Shown one piece after another: positions 24,974 to 33,330 of a stretch of 33,330 nt of DNA. The position numbers were made by a program, and so were the translations under genes. The stretch spans positions 1 to 33,330 of the forward strand of contig JADFPV010000029.1 of the NCBI GenBank assembly GCA_022562155.1, in the 5' to 3' direction. The number at the start of each line of letters is the position of its first letter. Position 1 is the stretch's first letter. The stretch is from Chloroflexota bacterium (GTDB lineage Bacteria; Chloroflexota; Dehalococcoidia; DSTF01; RBG-16-68-14). The notes under the pieces were generated by a model. That model saw only the letters and a program-made list of their open reading frames with translations, ran no database searches and was not told the origin of the DNA.

Positions 24974-26677
24974 ATGGCACAGGTCGACTACAGCGCAAAT
25001 ATTAACGTCCCGCGGCCCACGGTCTGGGAGTTCGTTCGGGATATGAATAACTGGGCGCCCTTTGCGACCGGGTATCAGGAACACGAAGTCATCAACGACC
25101 GCGAATCCGTCTGGACCGTCAAGGGAGAGGTGGGACCGATCTCGCGCGTTACGAAGTTCAAGGTCGTCATCACCGAGTGGGTAGAGCAAGAGAAGGTCGC
25201 CTTCACGCTGGAGGGCATTAACGAACCGATCACGGGCGGGGGCGCCATCCTGCTCACGGACGGCGACGGCCACGGCACCGACATTCGCGCCGATGCGGAG
25301 CTGGAGTTCGGCGGGAGCCTGGGCCCAATCATCAGTCCCCTTATCGGCCCCTGGATCAAAGCCGGCGCTGACGAACTGATCACAAAGATCGCCGTCGCGC
25401 TCCAGCCCGACTATGTGAAGCCGAAGAGGCCATTCTTCGTCGCCGCCTGGCTACAGGCGCTCATGCGAACGTTCCGTTTCATGTTCGGCGACGCAACCGC
25501 CAGCGACGCAGGTACCGCGGTTCAAGAGCGGCCGGGCGCGACTGCTGTAGCCGAACGGCCCTCCGTGGTCACCATGCCCGCTCCGGAGAGTCTCAAAGAC
25601 GATGCGTCATCTGGTCTCCGCGTCGAGACGCTGCTGCTTGGGCCCAGCCTTGAGCAGTACAGCGGCTCGAGCGCTGGTATCGCCGAAATCGGATCCATCC
25701 GCGACGCCGCGCGGCTGATCGAGGAGTTGGGCTTTGACGGGGTGACCACGCCGGAGGCCGGCCACGACCCCTTCCTGCCGATCATGATCGCCGCCGAACA
25801 CACGGACCGCATTCTGCTTGGCACCAACGTCGCGATCGCGTTCCCGCGCAGCCCGATGATCACGGCCCAGATCGCCTGGGACCTGCAACGCTTCTCCGGC
25901 GGACGCTTTCGCGTCGGGCTGGGCACGCAGGTGAAGGGCCACAACGAGCGACGCTACGCGGCGCCCTGGCTTGGCCCGCCGGGTCCTCGCCTGCGTGACT
26001 ATCTGCTCTGTATGAAGGCGATGTTCCACACGTTCCAGACGGGTGAGCCGCCCAGCTACGAGGGAAAGTATTATCGATTCACGCTCATGTCGCCGTTCTT
26101 CAGCCCCGGCCAGATCGACCACCCCGACATCCCGATCTATATCTCGGCGCTCAATCCCTACATGGCGCGCCTCTCCGGAGAGCTATGCGATGGTGTGCGG
26201 CTCCATCCGCTGGCCACCTATGAGTTCACGCGCGACGTTGTCATGCCGGCAATCGAAAAGGGCGCGGAAAAGGGAGGCCGCCAGCGTTCGGACGTCGATG
26301 TCGTTGGCTCGCCGTTCCTCGTATCAGGAAAAGATAAAGCTGAGGTCGAGGCGGCGAAGGCCGGCGTCAAACAGCAGCTCGCGTTCTATTCGTCGACGCG
26401 CACCTACCACTCGGTGCTGGAACATCACGGCTGGGGTGAGGTTGGCCGCACGCTCCACCAGCTTTCCATCGAAGGCAAGTGGCAGGAGATGGCGGACCAG
26501 ATCACGGACGAGATGCTGGAGACCTTCGCGACGATCGCGACCTACGATGACCTCGTGCCGAAGCTGAAGGAGCGATGGGGAGAGTTCTGCGACACGATCT
26601 TCCTGGGCTTCCCGCCACAAGTGCTCGCGGACAAGATATTGGTCCGCGGCATCGTTGACGGTCTACACCAGAGCTAG
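24974..26677 (+). CDS. fusion of N-terminal SRPBCC (CoxG-like) domain and C-terminal LLM-class F420-dependent-type oxidoreductase
   Basis: N-term MAQVDYSANINVPRPTVWEFVRDMNNWAPFATGY; C-term IEELGFDGVTTPEAGHDPFLPIMIAAEHTDRILLGTNVAIAFPRSPMITAQIAWDLQRFSGGRFRVGLGTQVKGHNERRY. Confidence 0.88.
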   Translation: MAQVDYSANINVPRPTVWEFVRDMNNWAPFATGYQEHEVINDRESVWTVKGEVGPISRVTKFKVVITEWVEQEKVAFTLEGINEPITGGGAILLTDGDGHGTDIRADAELEFGGSLGPIISPLIGPWIKAGADELITKIAVALQPDYVKPKRPFFVAAWLQALMRTFRFMFGDATASDAGTAVQERPGATAVAERPSVVTMPAPESLKDDASSGLRVETLLLGPSLEQYSGSSAGIAEIGSIRDAARLIEELGFDGVTTPEAGHDPFLPIMIAAEHTDRILLGTNVAIAFPRSPMITAQIAWDLQRFSGGRFRVGLGTQVKGHNERRYAAPWLGPPGPRLRDYLLCMKAMFHTFQTGEPPSYEGKYYRFTLMSPFFSPGQIDHPDIPIYISALNPYMARLSGELCDGVRLHPLATYEFTRDVVMPAIEKGAEKGGRQRSDVDVVGSPFLVSGKDKAEVEAAKAGVKQQLAFYSSTRTYHSVLEHHGWGEVGRTLHQLSIEGKWQEMADQITDEMLETFATIATYDDLVPKLKERWGEFCDTIFLGFPPQVLADKILVRGIVDGLHQS

Positions 26678-27426
26678 CCGCTCTCCGCGCGCACCTCGGC
26701 CATCGTAACGACGCGTCCCGTATAGTCCACCTCGCGAGACGCTATCCAGCGAACAGCCTCTGCCGCCGCCTCCGGCTGCTCCCACTCCGTATCGACGCCG
26801 GGGTCGGCGAGCCGGGCGCCCTCGGTAGCGATGGCGCTCTCGATCCGCAGGCAGTTCACCGCGATGCCGCGCGGTAGCAGCTCCAGCGCCAGCGCTTCAG
26901 TCAGCGCTTCCACCGCGGCCTTCGAGACCGCGTACGGAATGATGCCTAGCCTCGCTGTCGCCTCGGCGTCCGTCACGGCGCCAGACGAGATGTTGATGAT
27001 CCTACCTGCCCCTTGTTCGACCATCTGCGGCAGCACCGCCCGCGAGCAAAGCATCGTGCCGCGGAGGTTCACGTCCAGCATCAGGTCCCAGCGTTTGGTT
27101 GTGATCTCCGCGAACGGCGCGGGCGCGACCACGGCTGCGTTGTTCACCAGCAGGTCGAGACGGCCAAACGCGTCGATCGTCTGAACGATCATGGCGTCGA
27201 CTTGCGCTTCGTCTCTGATGTCACACGCCACCGCGAGCGCCCGCCCGCCGAGCGCCTCGATCTGCTCTGCCGTCTCCTCGATCGTGCCGGGCAGCTTGGA
27301 GGGCGCGTCCTTCGTCGAGCGGGCCGCGCAGACGATGTCCATCCCGTCCCGCGCCAGCGCGAGCGCGATGTAGCGTCCGATGCCACGCGAGGCGCCGGTG
27401 ACGACTGCGACAGTTGTTTCGGGCAA
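26674..27426 (-). CDS. SDR family NAD(P)-dependent oxidoreductase
   Basis: VAVVTGASRGIGRYIALALARDGMDIVCAAR, LVNNAAVV, YAVSKAAVEALT; TTG start behind GAAAGGAACACA. Confidence 0.93.
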   Translation of the reverse strand: MPETTVAVVTGASRGIGRYIALALARDGMDIVCAARSTKDAPSKLPGTIEETAEQIEALGGRALAVACDIRDEAQVDAMIVQTIDAFGRLDLLVNNAAVVAPAPFAEITTKRWDLMLDVNLRGTMLCSRAVLPQMVEQGAGRIINISSGAVTDAEATARLGIIPYAVSKAAVEALTEALALELLPRGIAVNCLRIESAIATEGARLADPGVDTEWEQPEAAAEAVRWIASREVDYTGRVVTMAEVRAESG

Positions 27427-27464
27427 TGTGTTCCTTTCTGGTTTCGACGTGTGCTATATCTACG

Positions 27465-27517
27465 TGCGATAGATTATCGCATCGGTGCGAACATTATCGC
27501 ATGGGTGCGATATCGTA
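27465..27517. promoter_or_regulatory. operator-like array of TGCGA(TA)/(TA)TCGCA half-sites
   Basis: TGCGATAgatTATCGCA (27465-27481), TGCGAacattaTCGCA (27486-27501), TGCGATATCGTA (27506-27517). Confidence 0.75.
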
Positions 27518-27551
27518 ACCCAACCAACAGCGAGATAGCGAGGTGGTCGCA

Positions 27552-28376
27552 ATGTCTGAAGAAGAGCACGTCCTATTCGAAATCGATGACGGCGTCGGGG
27601 TCGTCACACTCAACCGGCCGGACCGGATGAACGCCGTTCACTGGGACATGGCCGAGCAGCTCGTCAACCTCTTTCGCGATATGCGCCAGAACGACGACGT
27701 GCGGACCATCGTGCTCACGGGCGCCGGCGGCCGCGCATTTTGCGCCGGCGGCGACGTGACCTGGCTCAGCGGCGGCACGGACCGCCCGATCCCGGGCCTC
27801 TCCGACCTGCCCGTGCCGCGTTACCAGCGCAAGACGCCTGGCGGTCCGTTCTCCGAGTTCACGAAGGCCATCATCGACGTCGAGAAGCCTGTCATCGCGG
27901 CCATCTCCGGCGTGGCGGTCGGCGCGGGCCTCGCCTACGCCTGCGCCTGCGACCGGCGCTTCGCGGATAAGAAGTCGCGCTTTTCAGCCATCTTCGTCAA
28001 GCGTGGGCTCGGCCCCGACTGTGGAATCAGCTACTTCTTGCCGCGCATCATCGGGTTGCCGAACGCGCTGATGATGATCGAGACCGCGAAGATGCTCAGT
28101 GCCGAAGAAGCGTATGAGATCGGCGTTGTCGACGAGCTGGTAGAAGAAGGCGAGGCGCTCAACGCCGCGATGGCGTACGCGAAAGAGCTGGCGAAGGGAG
28201 CGAGCGTAGCCATCGACCTTGGCCGCCGCTACGTTCACAAGTCGCTGACGTCAACGCTCGACGAGATGCTCGACTACGAGGCGGTCGCGTCAGTGATGAC
28301 CGCCGCGACGTTGGACGCGAAAGAAGGCACGACGTCTTTCATCGAGAAGCGCGACGCGAAGTTCGTTGGGCAGTAG
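27552..28376 (+). CDS. enoyl-CoA hydratase/isomerase family protein
   Basis: GVVTLNRPDRMNAVHWDMAEQL, GAGGRAFCAGGDV motifs; start MSEEEH. Confidence 0.93.
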   Translation: MSEEEHVLFEIDDGVGVVTLNRPDRMNAVHWDMAEQLVNLFRDMRQNDDVRTIVLTGAGGRAFCAGGDVTWLSGGTDRPIPGLSDLPVPRYQRKTPGGPFSEFTKAIIDVEKPVIAAISGVAVGAGLAYACACDRRFADKKSRFSAIFVKRGLGPDCGISYFLPRIIGLPNALMMIETAKMLSAEEAYEIGVVDELVEEGEALNAAMAYAKELAKGASVAIDLGRRYVHKSLTSTLDEMLDYEAVASVMTAATLDAKEGTTSFIEKRDAKFVGQ

Positions 28377-28406
28377 GCTCCGGCAGCCGCTCGCAGCAGG
28401 TTGGCC

Positions 28407-29804
28407 TTACTCGGCGTCGACCTCGGCCAGCAACTTCTGGAGGTTGGTGATCGCTCCTGCAGCGTTCTCACCGAGCTTCCCCAAAATCTGGAGCAGAGCG
28501 GGGCTCGGCTCGCCGCGCCCGGCAAAGCTGCTGTTGACATCGAGACGAGAACCAGCTAGCCAGGCGCTCAACTCTGGATCGCTGCGCCAGCGCGCTGTGT
28601 TGACGGCGTTCCCGAGCGTTATCCGTAGCCAGTCGACGTCCGAATTCGGATAAGGGACCGGCGTGCAGAGTTCGTTCTTCTGCGTGTCATCCGTGTAGCT
28701 GGCTTCCACATGGCCCGTCAGTCCAGCACTGAACGTTGGCTGGCAAACGCGGATATTCTGGAGTGTGATCCGGTCGCCTTCGAACACGGGAACCGCCGGC
28801 CGCCGCGCCAGACCGTCGGCCGTGCAATCGATGTGGAGCACCTCTGGGCCGGTGGGGATCGATCCGTTCTCCAGAACGATCTCGTCGGCGCTAATGGATC
28901 GCACTCGCCCCAGCCGCACTACGTTGTCGATCCGACGCAGCTCCTCGAGTTCGGCGATGGACACAGTCGAGCAGCGGTACGTGGTTGGGCGGACGGTGTC
29001 GTCGAGCCGGAGCAGCTGGCCAGTCGCCTCCAGCCGCTCGAATAGATCATCGATCGACGTGGCGAGTGCGGAGGCTTCCATCTGCAGCGCGAAGCCGCCG
29101 ACCGTGCTGTCGAAGAAGTCTGGGCCAGGCTGGATCTTGGCCCGATCTAGGATCCAGGGGTCGCGCGGCAGGATCCAGGCGATGTCTTTGGGATCGACGC
29201 CCGCGTCTAACAGCCAGAGGCAAGCGTCAATTCCGGTCTTGCCCGCGCCAATGACGACGTAGCCGGAAGGAGTCTCGTCGATAGTGTTCAGTGCGTTGGG
29301 TGGAACGCAGCGAACGTCGTCAGCGACATCGTAGGCCGGTGGCCGCATTGAGGGCACTGTCACCTGCGAGTAGGTGGCATCGACGATCTTCTTCCCCGTG
29401 ACCTCGTGGCGTTCGCCCGAAGCGAGCGAGACGATGGCCCCGCCTTCCGCATACTCGCACATCGGGAAGTAGTGAACCCGCCCAGTGGGGAGGAACTGTT
29501 GGTTCATGACCTGGTCGAAATAGGCGACGACCTCGGAGCCTGACGCTAGCTCGAAGAGGCCGGCGTTCCCACCCCTCGTGTCCTTGGTGTTGCGGCCTAG
29601 CGGCTTTGAGTTCACACCGTAGAACGCCGAGGGCTGATGCAGGCGCACATGCGGGTACGCGCGAGTCCAGTGCCCGCCGGGGCTGCCGTAACGGTCAACG
29701 ATCGCGATCGTAGCGTCGGTCTCGGTCAGCAGCGCATCGGCGAAGGCCATGCCCATCGCGCCCGCCCCGACGATCAGATAGTCTGCTTCGATCATCTTAC
29801 TCAC
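28407..29804 (-). CDS. NAD(P)/FAD-dependent oxidoreductase (flavin monooxygenase-like)
   Basis: ADYLIVGAGAMGMAFADALL and second Rossmann GYVVIGAGKTGIDACLWLLDAG. Confidence 0.85.
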   Translation of the reverse strand: MSKMIEADYLIVGAGAMGMAFADALLTETDATIAIVDRYGSPGGHWTRAYPHVRLHQPSAFYGVNSKPLGRNTKDTRGGNAGLFELASGSEVVAYFDQVMNQQFLPTGRVHYFPMCEYAEGGAIVSLASGERHEVTGKKIVDATYSQVTVPSMRPPAYDVADDVRCVPPNALNTIDETPSGYVVIGAGKTGIDACLWLLDAGVDPKDIAWILPRDPWILDRAKIQPGPDFFDSTVGGFALQMEASALATSIDDLFERLEATGQLLRLDDTVRPTTYRCSTVSIAELEELRRIDNVVRLGRVRSISADEIVLENGSIPTGPEVLHIDCTADGLARRPAVPVFEGDRITLQNIRVCQPTFSAGLTGHVEASYTDDTQKNELCTPVPYPNSDVDWLRITLGNAVNTARWRSDPELSAWLAGSRLDVNSSFAGRGEPSPALLQILGKLGENAAGAITNLQKLLAEVDAE

Positions 29805-29816
29805 CTCCGTGGCCAG

Positions 29817-30995
29817 CTAGCGCTTGAGAATCGCGGCGGTACCGTTGCCGCCGAGGCCGAGCGTCTGGGCTAGTCCGACCTTCGCGTTGGGCACCTGACG
29901 TTCTCCCGCCTCGCCGCGGAGCTGCCAGGCCAGTTCGCAGATCTGGAAGACGCCCATCGCCGTCGTCGCCTCCCCGAACGACAGAAAGCCGCCGCTCGGG
30001 TTGATCGGCATGGATCCCACCGGCGTCGTCTCGCCCTTTTCGACGAGCGACTCAGCCTCACCAGGCTCGCAGAGGCCCCACTCTTCAGGGAACGCCAGCT
30101 CGTAGTAGACCGTATTGTCCTGCAACTCGACGAGGCTAACATCTTTCGGCCCCACACCTGCGTCGTCGAACGCCTTGCTGACGGCCAGCTTGGCTTCACT
30201 GTGGAGCGTCCTGCCTTTCGGCACCACGGATGCCAGGCCCCTTGGGATGCCGTCGTCGTAGCGATACGTCGCGACAGTGCTGGACGCGAGCCAGACAGGC
30301 CTGGTCGTGTGCTTGCGAGCCACTTCGGCAGAGCAGAGCACGACGGCCGCCGCGCCGTCGCTGATGGGACAGATCTCGTAGAGCCGCAGGGGATAGCTCA
30401 CCATCTTCGAGTTCAGCACGTCCTCCAGCGTGAACTTCTGGCGGAAGCGGGCGTTCTCATTGTGGACGGCGTTCTCGTGGGCCTTCACAGCGATCCGCGC
30501 GAGCTGCTCCTCAGTCGTTCCATATTCGTCCATCCGCTGGGTGCAGAGCATGCCCCAGAAGGCCGGGCCCGGCATACCAACCGATATCTGGCGCAGGTAC
30601 TCAGGGTCGGTCTCCTCTTCTACGCCTGATGTTTGGATCATGCCCTTCGGCATCTTCTCCGCGCCGAACACAAGCACGCGATCGTAGAGGCCGCTTGCGA
30701 CGAGCGTGTAGCCGATGTTGAGCGCGTTGCCGCCCGCCGCGCAGCCGGCCGAGAGGTTGTAGACGGGGACGCCGTTCGACCCCATCTCTTCGACGATATC
30801 GTTGCCGTTTAGGCCCCAGCCCTTGCCGCCGGAAAAGCGCGAGCTGGCGGCGGACACGGCCTCGATCTCCGGCCAGGCGATCCCCGCGTCCCGAAGCGCC
30901 GCCTCTACCGCCTCCCGGGAGAGGTCTGTGATCGACTTGTCTTCGAACTTACCCCAGGGGTGCATGCCGACACCCAGGACCGCGACATCTCTCAT
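29817..30995 (-). CDS. thiolase-family protein
   Basis: VAVLGVGMHPWGKFEDKSI, YNLSAGCAAGGNALNIGYTLVASG, INPSGGFLSFGEATTAMG. Confidence 0.9.
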   Translation of the reverse strand: MRDVAVLGVGMHPWGKFEDKSITDLSREAVEAALRDAGIAWPEIEAVSAASSRFSGGKGWGLNGNDIVEEMGSNGVPVYNLSAGCAAGGNALNIGYTLVASGLYDRVLVFGAEKMPKGMIQTSGVEEETDPEYLRQISVGMPGPAFWGMLCTQRMDEYGTTEEQLARIAVKAHENAVHNENARFRQKFTLEDVLNSKMVSYPLRLYEICPISDGAAAVVLCSAEVARKHTTRPVWLASSTVATYRYDDGIPRGLASVVPKGRTLHSEAKLAVSKAFDDAGVGPKDVSLVELQDNTVYYELAFPEEWGLCEPGEAESLVEKGETTPVGSMPINPSGGFLSFGEATTAMGVFQICELAWQLRGEAGERQVPNAKVGLAQTLGLGGNGTAAILKR

Positions 30996-31020
30996 CGTGG
31001 TTGGCCTCCGTCCGTTTCGA

Positions 31021-31446
31021 TTATGACTGTCTGAACTTGAACGTCACGACTTCGTTGCCGTCCGCGTTCGTGTGGAGCTTCTCGATCACCAACTGAACGT
31101 TCCCGCCCACTTCGATCGCTTCGATGTCGTCCGCGGTCACCTTGGAAAGCACCCGCAGCCCTTCGGGCAGGTCAATCAGGCCGAGCGCGTACGGCTCGAA
31201 GGGCTCGTCGTACTTGGCGGGCGGCGGCGGTGGATAGTACTGGACCGTGTAGCTCCAGAGCGTGCCGTTCGGGCCGAACTCGGCGTCCTCGAGCTTCGAG
31301 TCGCTGCAGTTCGGGTTGTGGCAGATGGCCGCCTTGGGGAAGTACGGCGTTTCGCACGTCGCGCACTTCGAGCCGAGCAAGCGCGGCCCGTCCGCTGTCT
31401 CGGCGAACAGCCCTTCCGCTACTGGAATCTGGTTCGACGTTGTCAT
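31021..31446 (-). CDS. DUF35/OB-fold zinc-ribbon protein
   Basis: CATCETPYFPKAAICHNPNC zinc ribbon; immediately upstream of thiolase; start GTG 31449 or ATG 31446. Confidence 0.9.
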   Translation of the reverse strand: MTTSNQIPVAEGLFAETADGPRLLGSKCATCETPYFPKAAICHNPNCSDSKLEDAEFGPNGTLWSYTVQYYPPPPPAKYDEPFEPYALGLIDLPEGLRVLSKVTADDIEAIEVGGNVQLVIEKLHTNADGNEVVTFKFRQS

Positions 31447-31461
31447 CACGATGCCTGCGAG

Positions 31462-31490
31462 AGCATAGCTTTCGACATGACGGGTGTCAA
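31462..31490 (-). promoter_or_regulatory. promoter TTGACA-N17-TATGCT for the DUF35/thiolase genes, -35 overlapping the etfA stop codon
   Basis: Minus-strand TTGACA (31485-31490) and TATGCT (31462-31467), 17-nt spacer. Confidence 0.65.
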
Positions 31491-32452
31491 CGTGCCTTCA
31501 CGGCGTTGGTCAGTTCGGTGAGCAGCTCGATGCAATCGCCAACGATACCGTAGCGAGCATAGCGGAAGATCGGCGCGTCCGGATCGCGGTTGATCGCGAC
31601 GATCGTCTTCGCCGCCGAACAGCCTGCCATGTGCTGGCTCGCGCCAGAGATTCCGGCGGCGATGTAAAGCGCCGGCCGGGCAACCTTGCCCGTAAGCCCG
31701 ATCTGGCGTGAGGGGTCAGCCCAGCCATCGTCGACGATCGGTCGCGATGCCGCAGCCATCCCGCCAAGCGCCTCAGCGAGATCCTCGACGTGGTGGAACT
31801 TGTCTGCGGAACCGAGACCGCGGCCACCCGCCACGATGATGTTCGCGTCCTCCAGCCGAGGGCCTTGTTCTGGCGTTCGTTCGACGATGCGGATGCGCTC
31901 TTCGATTCGACTCAGGTCCACCGAGACGTCGTTGATGACGGGTGTCGCACCTGACGAGCGTTCCGGGGCCGTCGCGTTCGCCATTACGCCGATAACGTGC
32001 GGACCGTCGCCGGTCAGTTCGTAGACGGCTCGGGTATCGCCGCCATAGGCCGAAACCGTCACGCGAACTGTGCCAACGTCGTTCTCGACATCGACCGCGT
32101 TCATCATGACCGTCGCGTTTACACGTCCGGCCAATCGCGGCGCGACGAGCCTAGCATCGAACGTCTGGCTCAGTAGCAGTGTTGCTGGTGGCCGGCTGGC
32201 GCAGTACTGCGCCAGCGCCTCTACCGAGGCGTCCGGCGCCGCGCCCTCGAGCTTCGGATCGTCTATGCGGTCGACAGTCGCTACGCCATACGCTGCGGCT
32301 AACTCTTCTACGGCCGCGCGCGGCGCCGAGCCGGCCACAAGCCATCGTAGGTCGGAAGCGTTCGATTCGCTGAGCCGTCGCGCTAGCGTTAGCAGCTCCT
32401 CGACTTCGCCCGACGCCGTCGGATCGCCGAACGTGCACGCCACGATCGTCAC
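31487..32452 (-). CDS. etfA: electron transfer flavoprotein subunit alpha
   Basis: NIIVAGGRGLGSADKFHHVEDLAEALGGMAAASRPIVDDGWADPSRQIGLTGKVARPALYIAAGISGASQHMAG FAD-binding region. Confidence 0.96.
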   Translation of the reverse strand: MTIVACTFGDPTASGEVEELLTLARRLSESNASDLRWLVAGSAPRAAVEELAAAYGVATVDRIDDPKLEGAAPDASVEALAQYCASRPPATLLLSQTFDARLVAPRLAGRVNATVMMNAVDVENDVGTVRVTVSAYGGDTRAVYELTGDGPHVIGVMANATAPERSSGATPVINDVSVDLSRIEERIRIVERTPEQGPRLEDANIIVAGGRGLGSADKFHHVEDLAEALGGMAAASRPIVDDGWADPSRQIGLTGKVARPALYIAAGISGASQHMAGCSAAKTIVAINRDPDAPIFRYARYGIVGDCIELLTELTNAVKAR

Positions 32453-33252
32453 GGCAGCACCTGGTCGGCACGTAGGCGTTCGATGAGGTCGCTCGCGATC
32501 TGCGCTGGCGAATCGCCGGATAGCATCTCGCAGTTACCCTGGACCTGTGGTACGAACTGCTTCGTCAGCGCCACTCTCGGCTGTAGATCGTCCGGCGTAA
32601 GGCCCAGATCGTCCGGCGACAGCACGTTCGCTTGCATCCGCCGAGCTGCAATGCGGCCTGCCGTCGTCGGATAGCGAGGCAGGCCGAGTTCGTTGCTGAT
32701 CGTCACGACTGCGGGCAGGTCCGCCTCGACGATCTCTTCGCCGTTGGGCGTCACGCGCGTCACGCGAGCGGCGTCCGAGGTGACTTCGACGGCACGTGCG
32801 ATCGTAATCACCGGTATCCCCAGCGCCTCGCCTATGAGAGCGGGAACCACGCCTTGGTCGTCGTCGGATGCCTGGCGTCCGCACAAGATCAGATCGGCGC
32901 CCCCGCTGTGTTCGACGTAGGCCGCCAGCAGCCGCGCGGCCACGTGGTAGTCGACGGTCGACGTATCGACGGTGATCGTCGCGATCTCGTCAGCGCCCAT
33001 CGCGGCGGCCTGCTTGAGGACGTCGGCTTGGTCGCCCCCCACCGATACGACCGCGATCGTGCATTCGACACCGGCATCGCGGATGCGCAGCGCGGCCTCG
33101 ATCGCCTGCTCGTCGTAGGCATTCATCAGGCGCGGGATCGCGGCCTGCGTGATCGTGCGGCCGTCTTCGCCGATCTCCAGCCGCCCGGCCACCGCATAGC
33201 TGTTGACGGCGTCCGGATCGAGCACCTCTTTGGCGCAGACGACGATGCGCAT
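32449..33252 (-). CDS. etfB: electron transfer flavoprotein subunit beta
   Basis: MRIVVCAKEVLDPDAVNS start at ATG 33252; LILCGRQASDDDQGVVPALIGEALGIPVIT; ATGA-type overlap with etfA. Confidence 0.95.
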   Translation of the reverse strand: MRIVVCAKEVLDPDAVNSYAVAGRLEIGEDGRTITQAAIPRLMNAYDEQAIEAALRIRDAGVECTIAVVSVGGDQADVLKQAAAMGADEIATITVDTSTVDYHVAARLLAAYVEHSGGADLILCGRQASDDDQGVVPALIGEALGIPVITIARAVEVTSDAARVTRVTPNGEEIVEADLPAVVTISNELGLPRYPTTAGRIAARRMQANVLSPDDLGLTPDDLQPRVALTKQFVPQVQGNCEMLSGDSPAQIASDLIERLRADQVLP

Positions 33253-33253
33253 G

Positions 33254-33330
33254 TTAGGAAGCTTCGTTGGTGACGAAGAGGTTGCCTGACTCACACCAGA
33301 CGGTTGTGTCGCTGTAGCCTTCCGGCTTGA
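33254..33330 (-). CDS. C-terminal end of an unidentified upstream gene (truncated by window edge)
   Basis: Minus-strand open frame ...KPEGYSDTTVWCESGNLFVTNEAS* ending just before etfB. Confidence 0.4.
   Translation of the reverse strand, partial: KPEGYSDTTVWCESGNLFVTNEAS

Noticed and set aside
1-33330. tRNA, rRNA, prophage or classical IS element
   Set aside because: No recognisable tRNA/rRNA sequence, integrase, transposase or phage structural gene found in either strand by eye.

Overview
High-GC bacterial window; the gene content looks like a Chloroflexota/SAR202-type genome, but this is an impression and no taxonomic search was run. It is dominated by acyl-CoA metabolism. I see four complete acyl-CoA dehydrogenases plus one 3' remnant, five type III (CaiB/BaiF) CoA-transferase ORFs carrying six domains (one an internal fusion, one AMACR-like), three enoyl-CoA hydratases, two thiolase/DUF35 sets, a double-hotdog MaoC protein, a KstD-like flavoprotein, a three-subunit molybdenum hydroxylase, an SDR, an FMO-like flavoprotein, an SRPBCC-LLM fusion and EtfAB. 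Accessory signals interrupt this background: (i) a small GIY-YIG nuclease ORF flanked on both sides by inverted palindromic repeat doublets (REPIN-like architecture without a Y1 transposase); (ii) a DUF3179 lipoprotein gene with four 90-bp in-frame repeats, bracketed by two near-identical copies of an acyl-CoA dehydrogenase 3' end; (iii) a lower-GC orphan gene with a possible PD-(D/E)XK motif; (iv) an operator-like array of TGCGATA/TATCGCA half-sites in a divergent promoter region; (v) an operon resembling the steroid side-chain (igr-type) degradation operon. Several TTGAC(A/G) promoters sit so close to start codons that leaderless or near-leaderless transcripts are predicted. All calls are by eye from sequence and the ORF track; no database searches were done.
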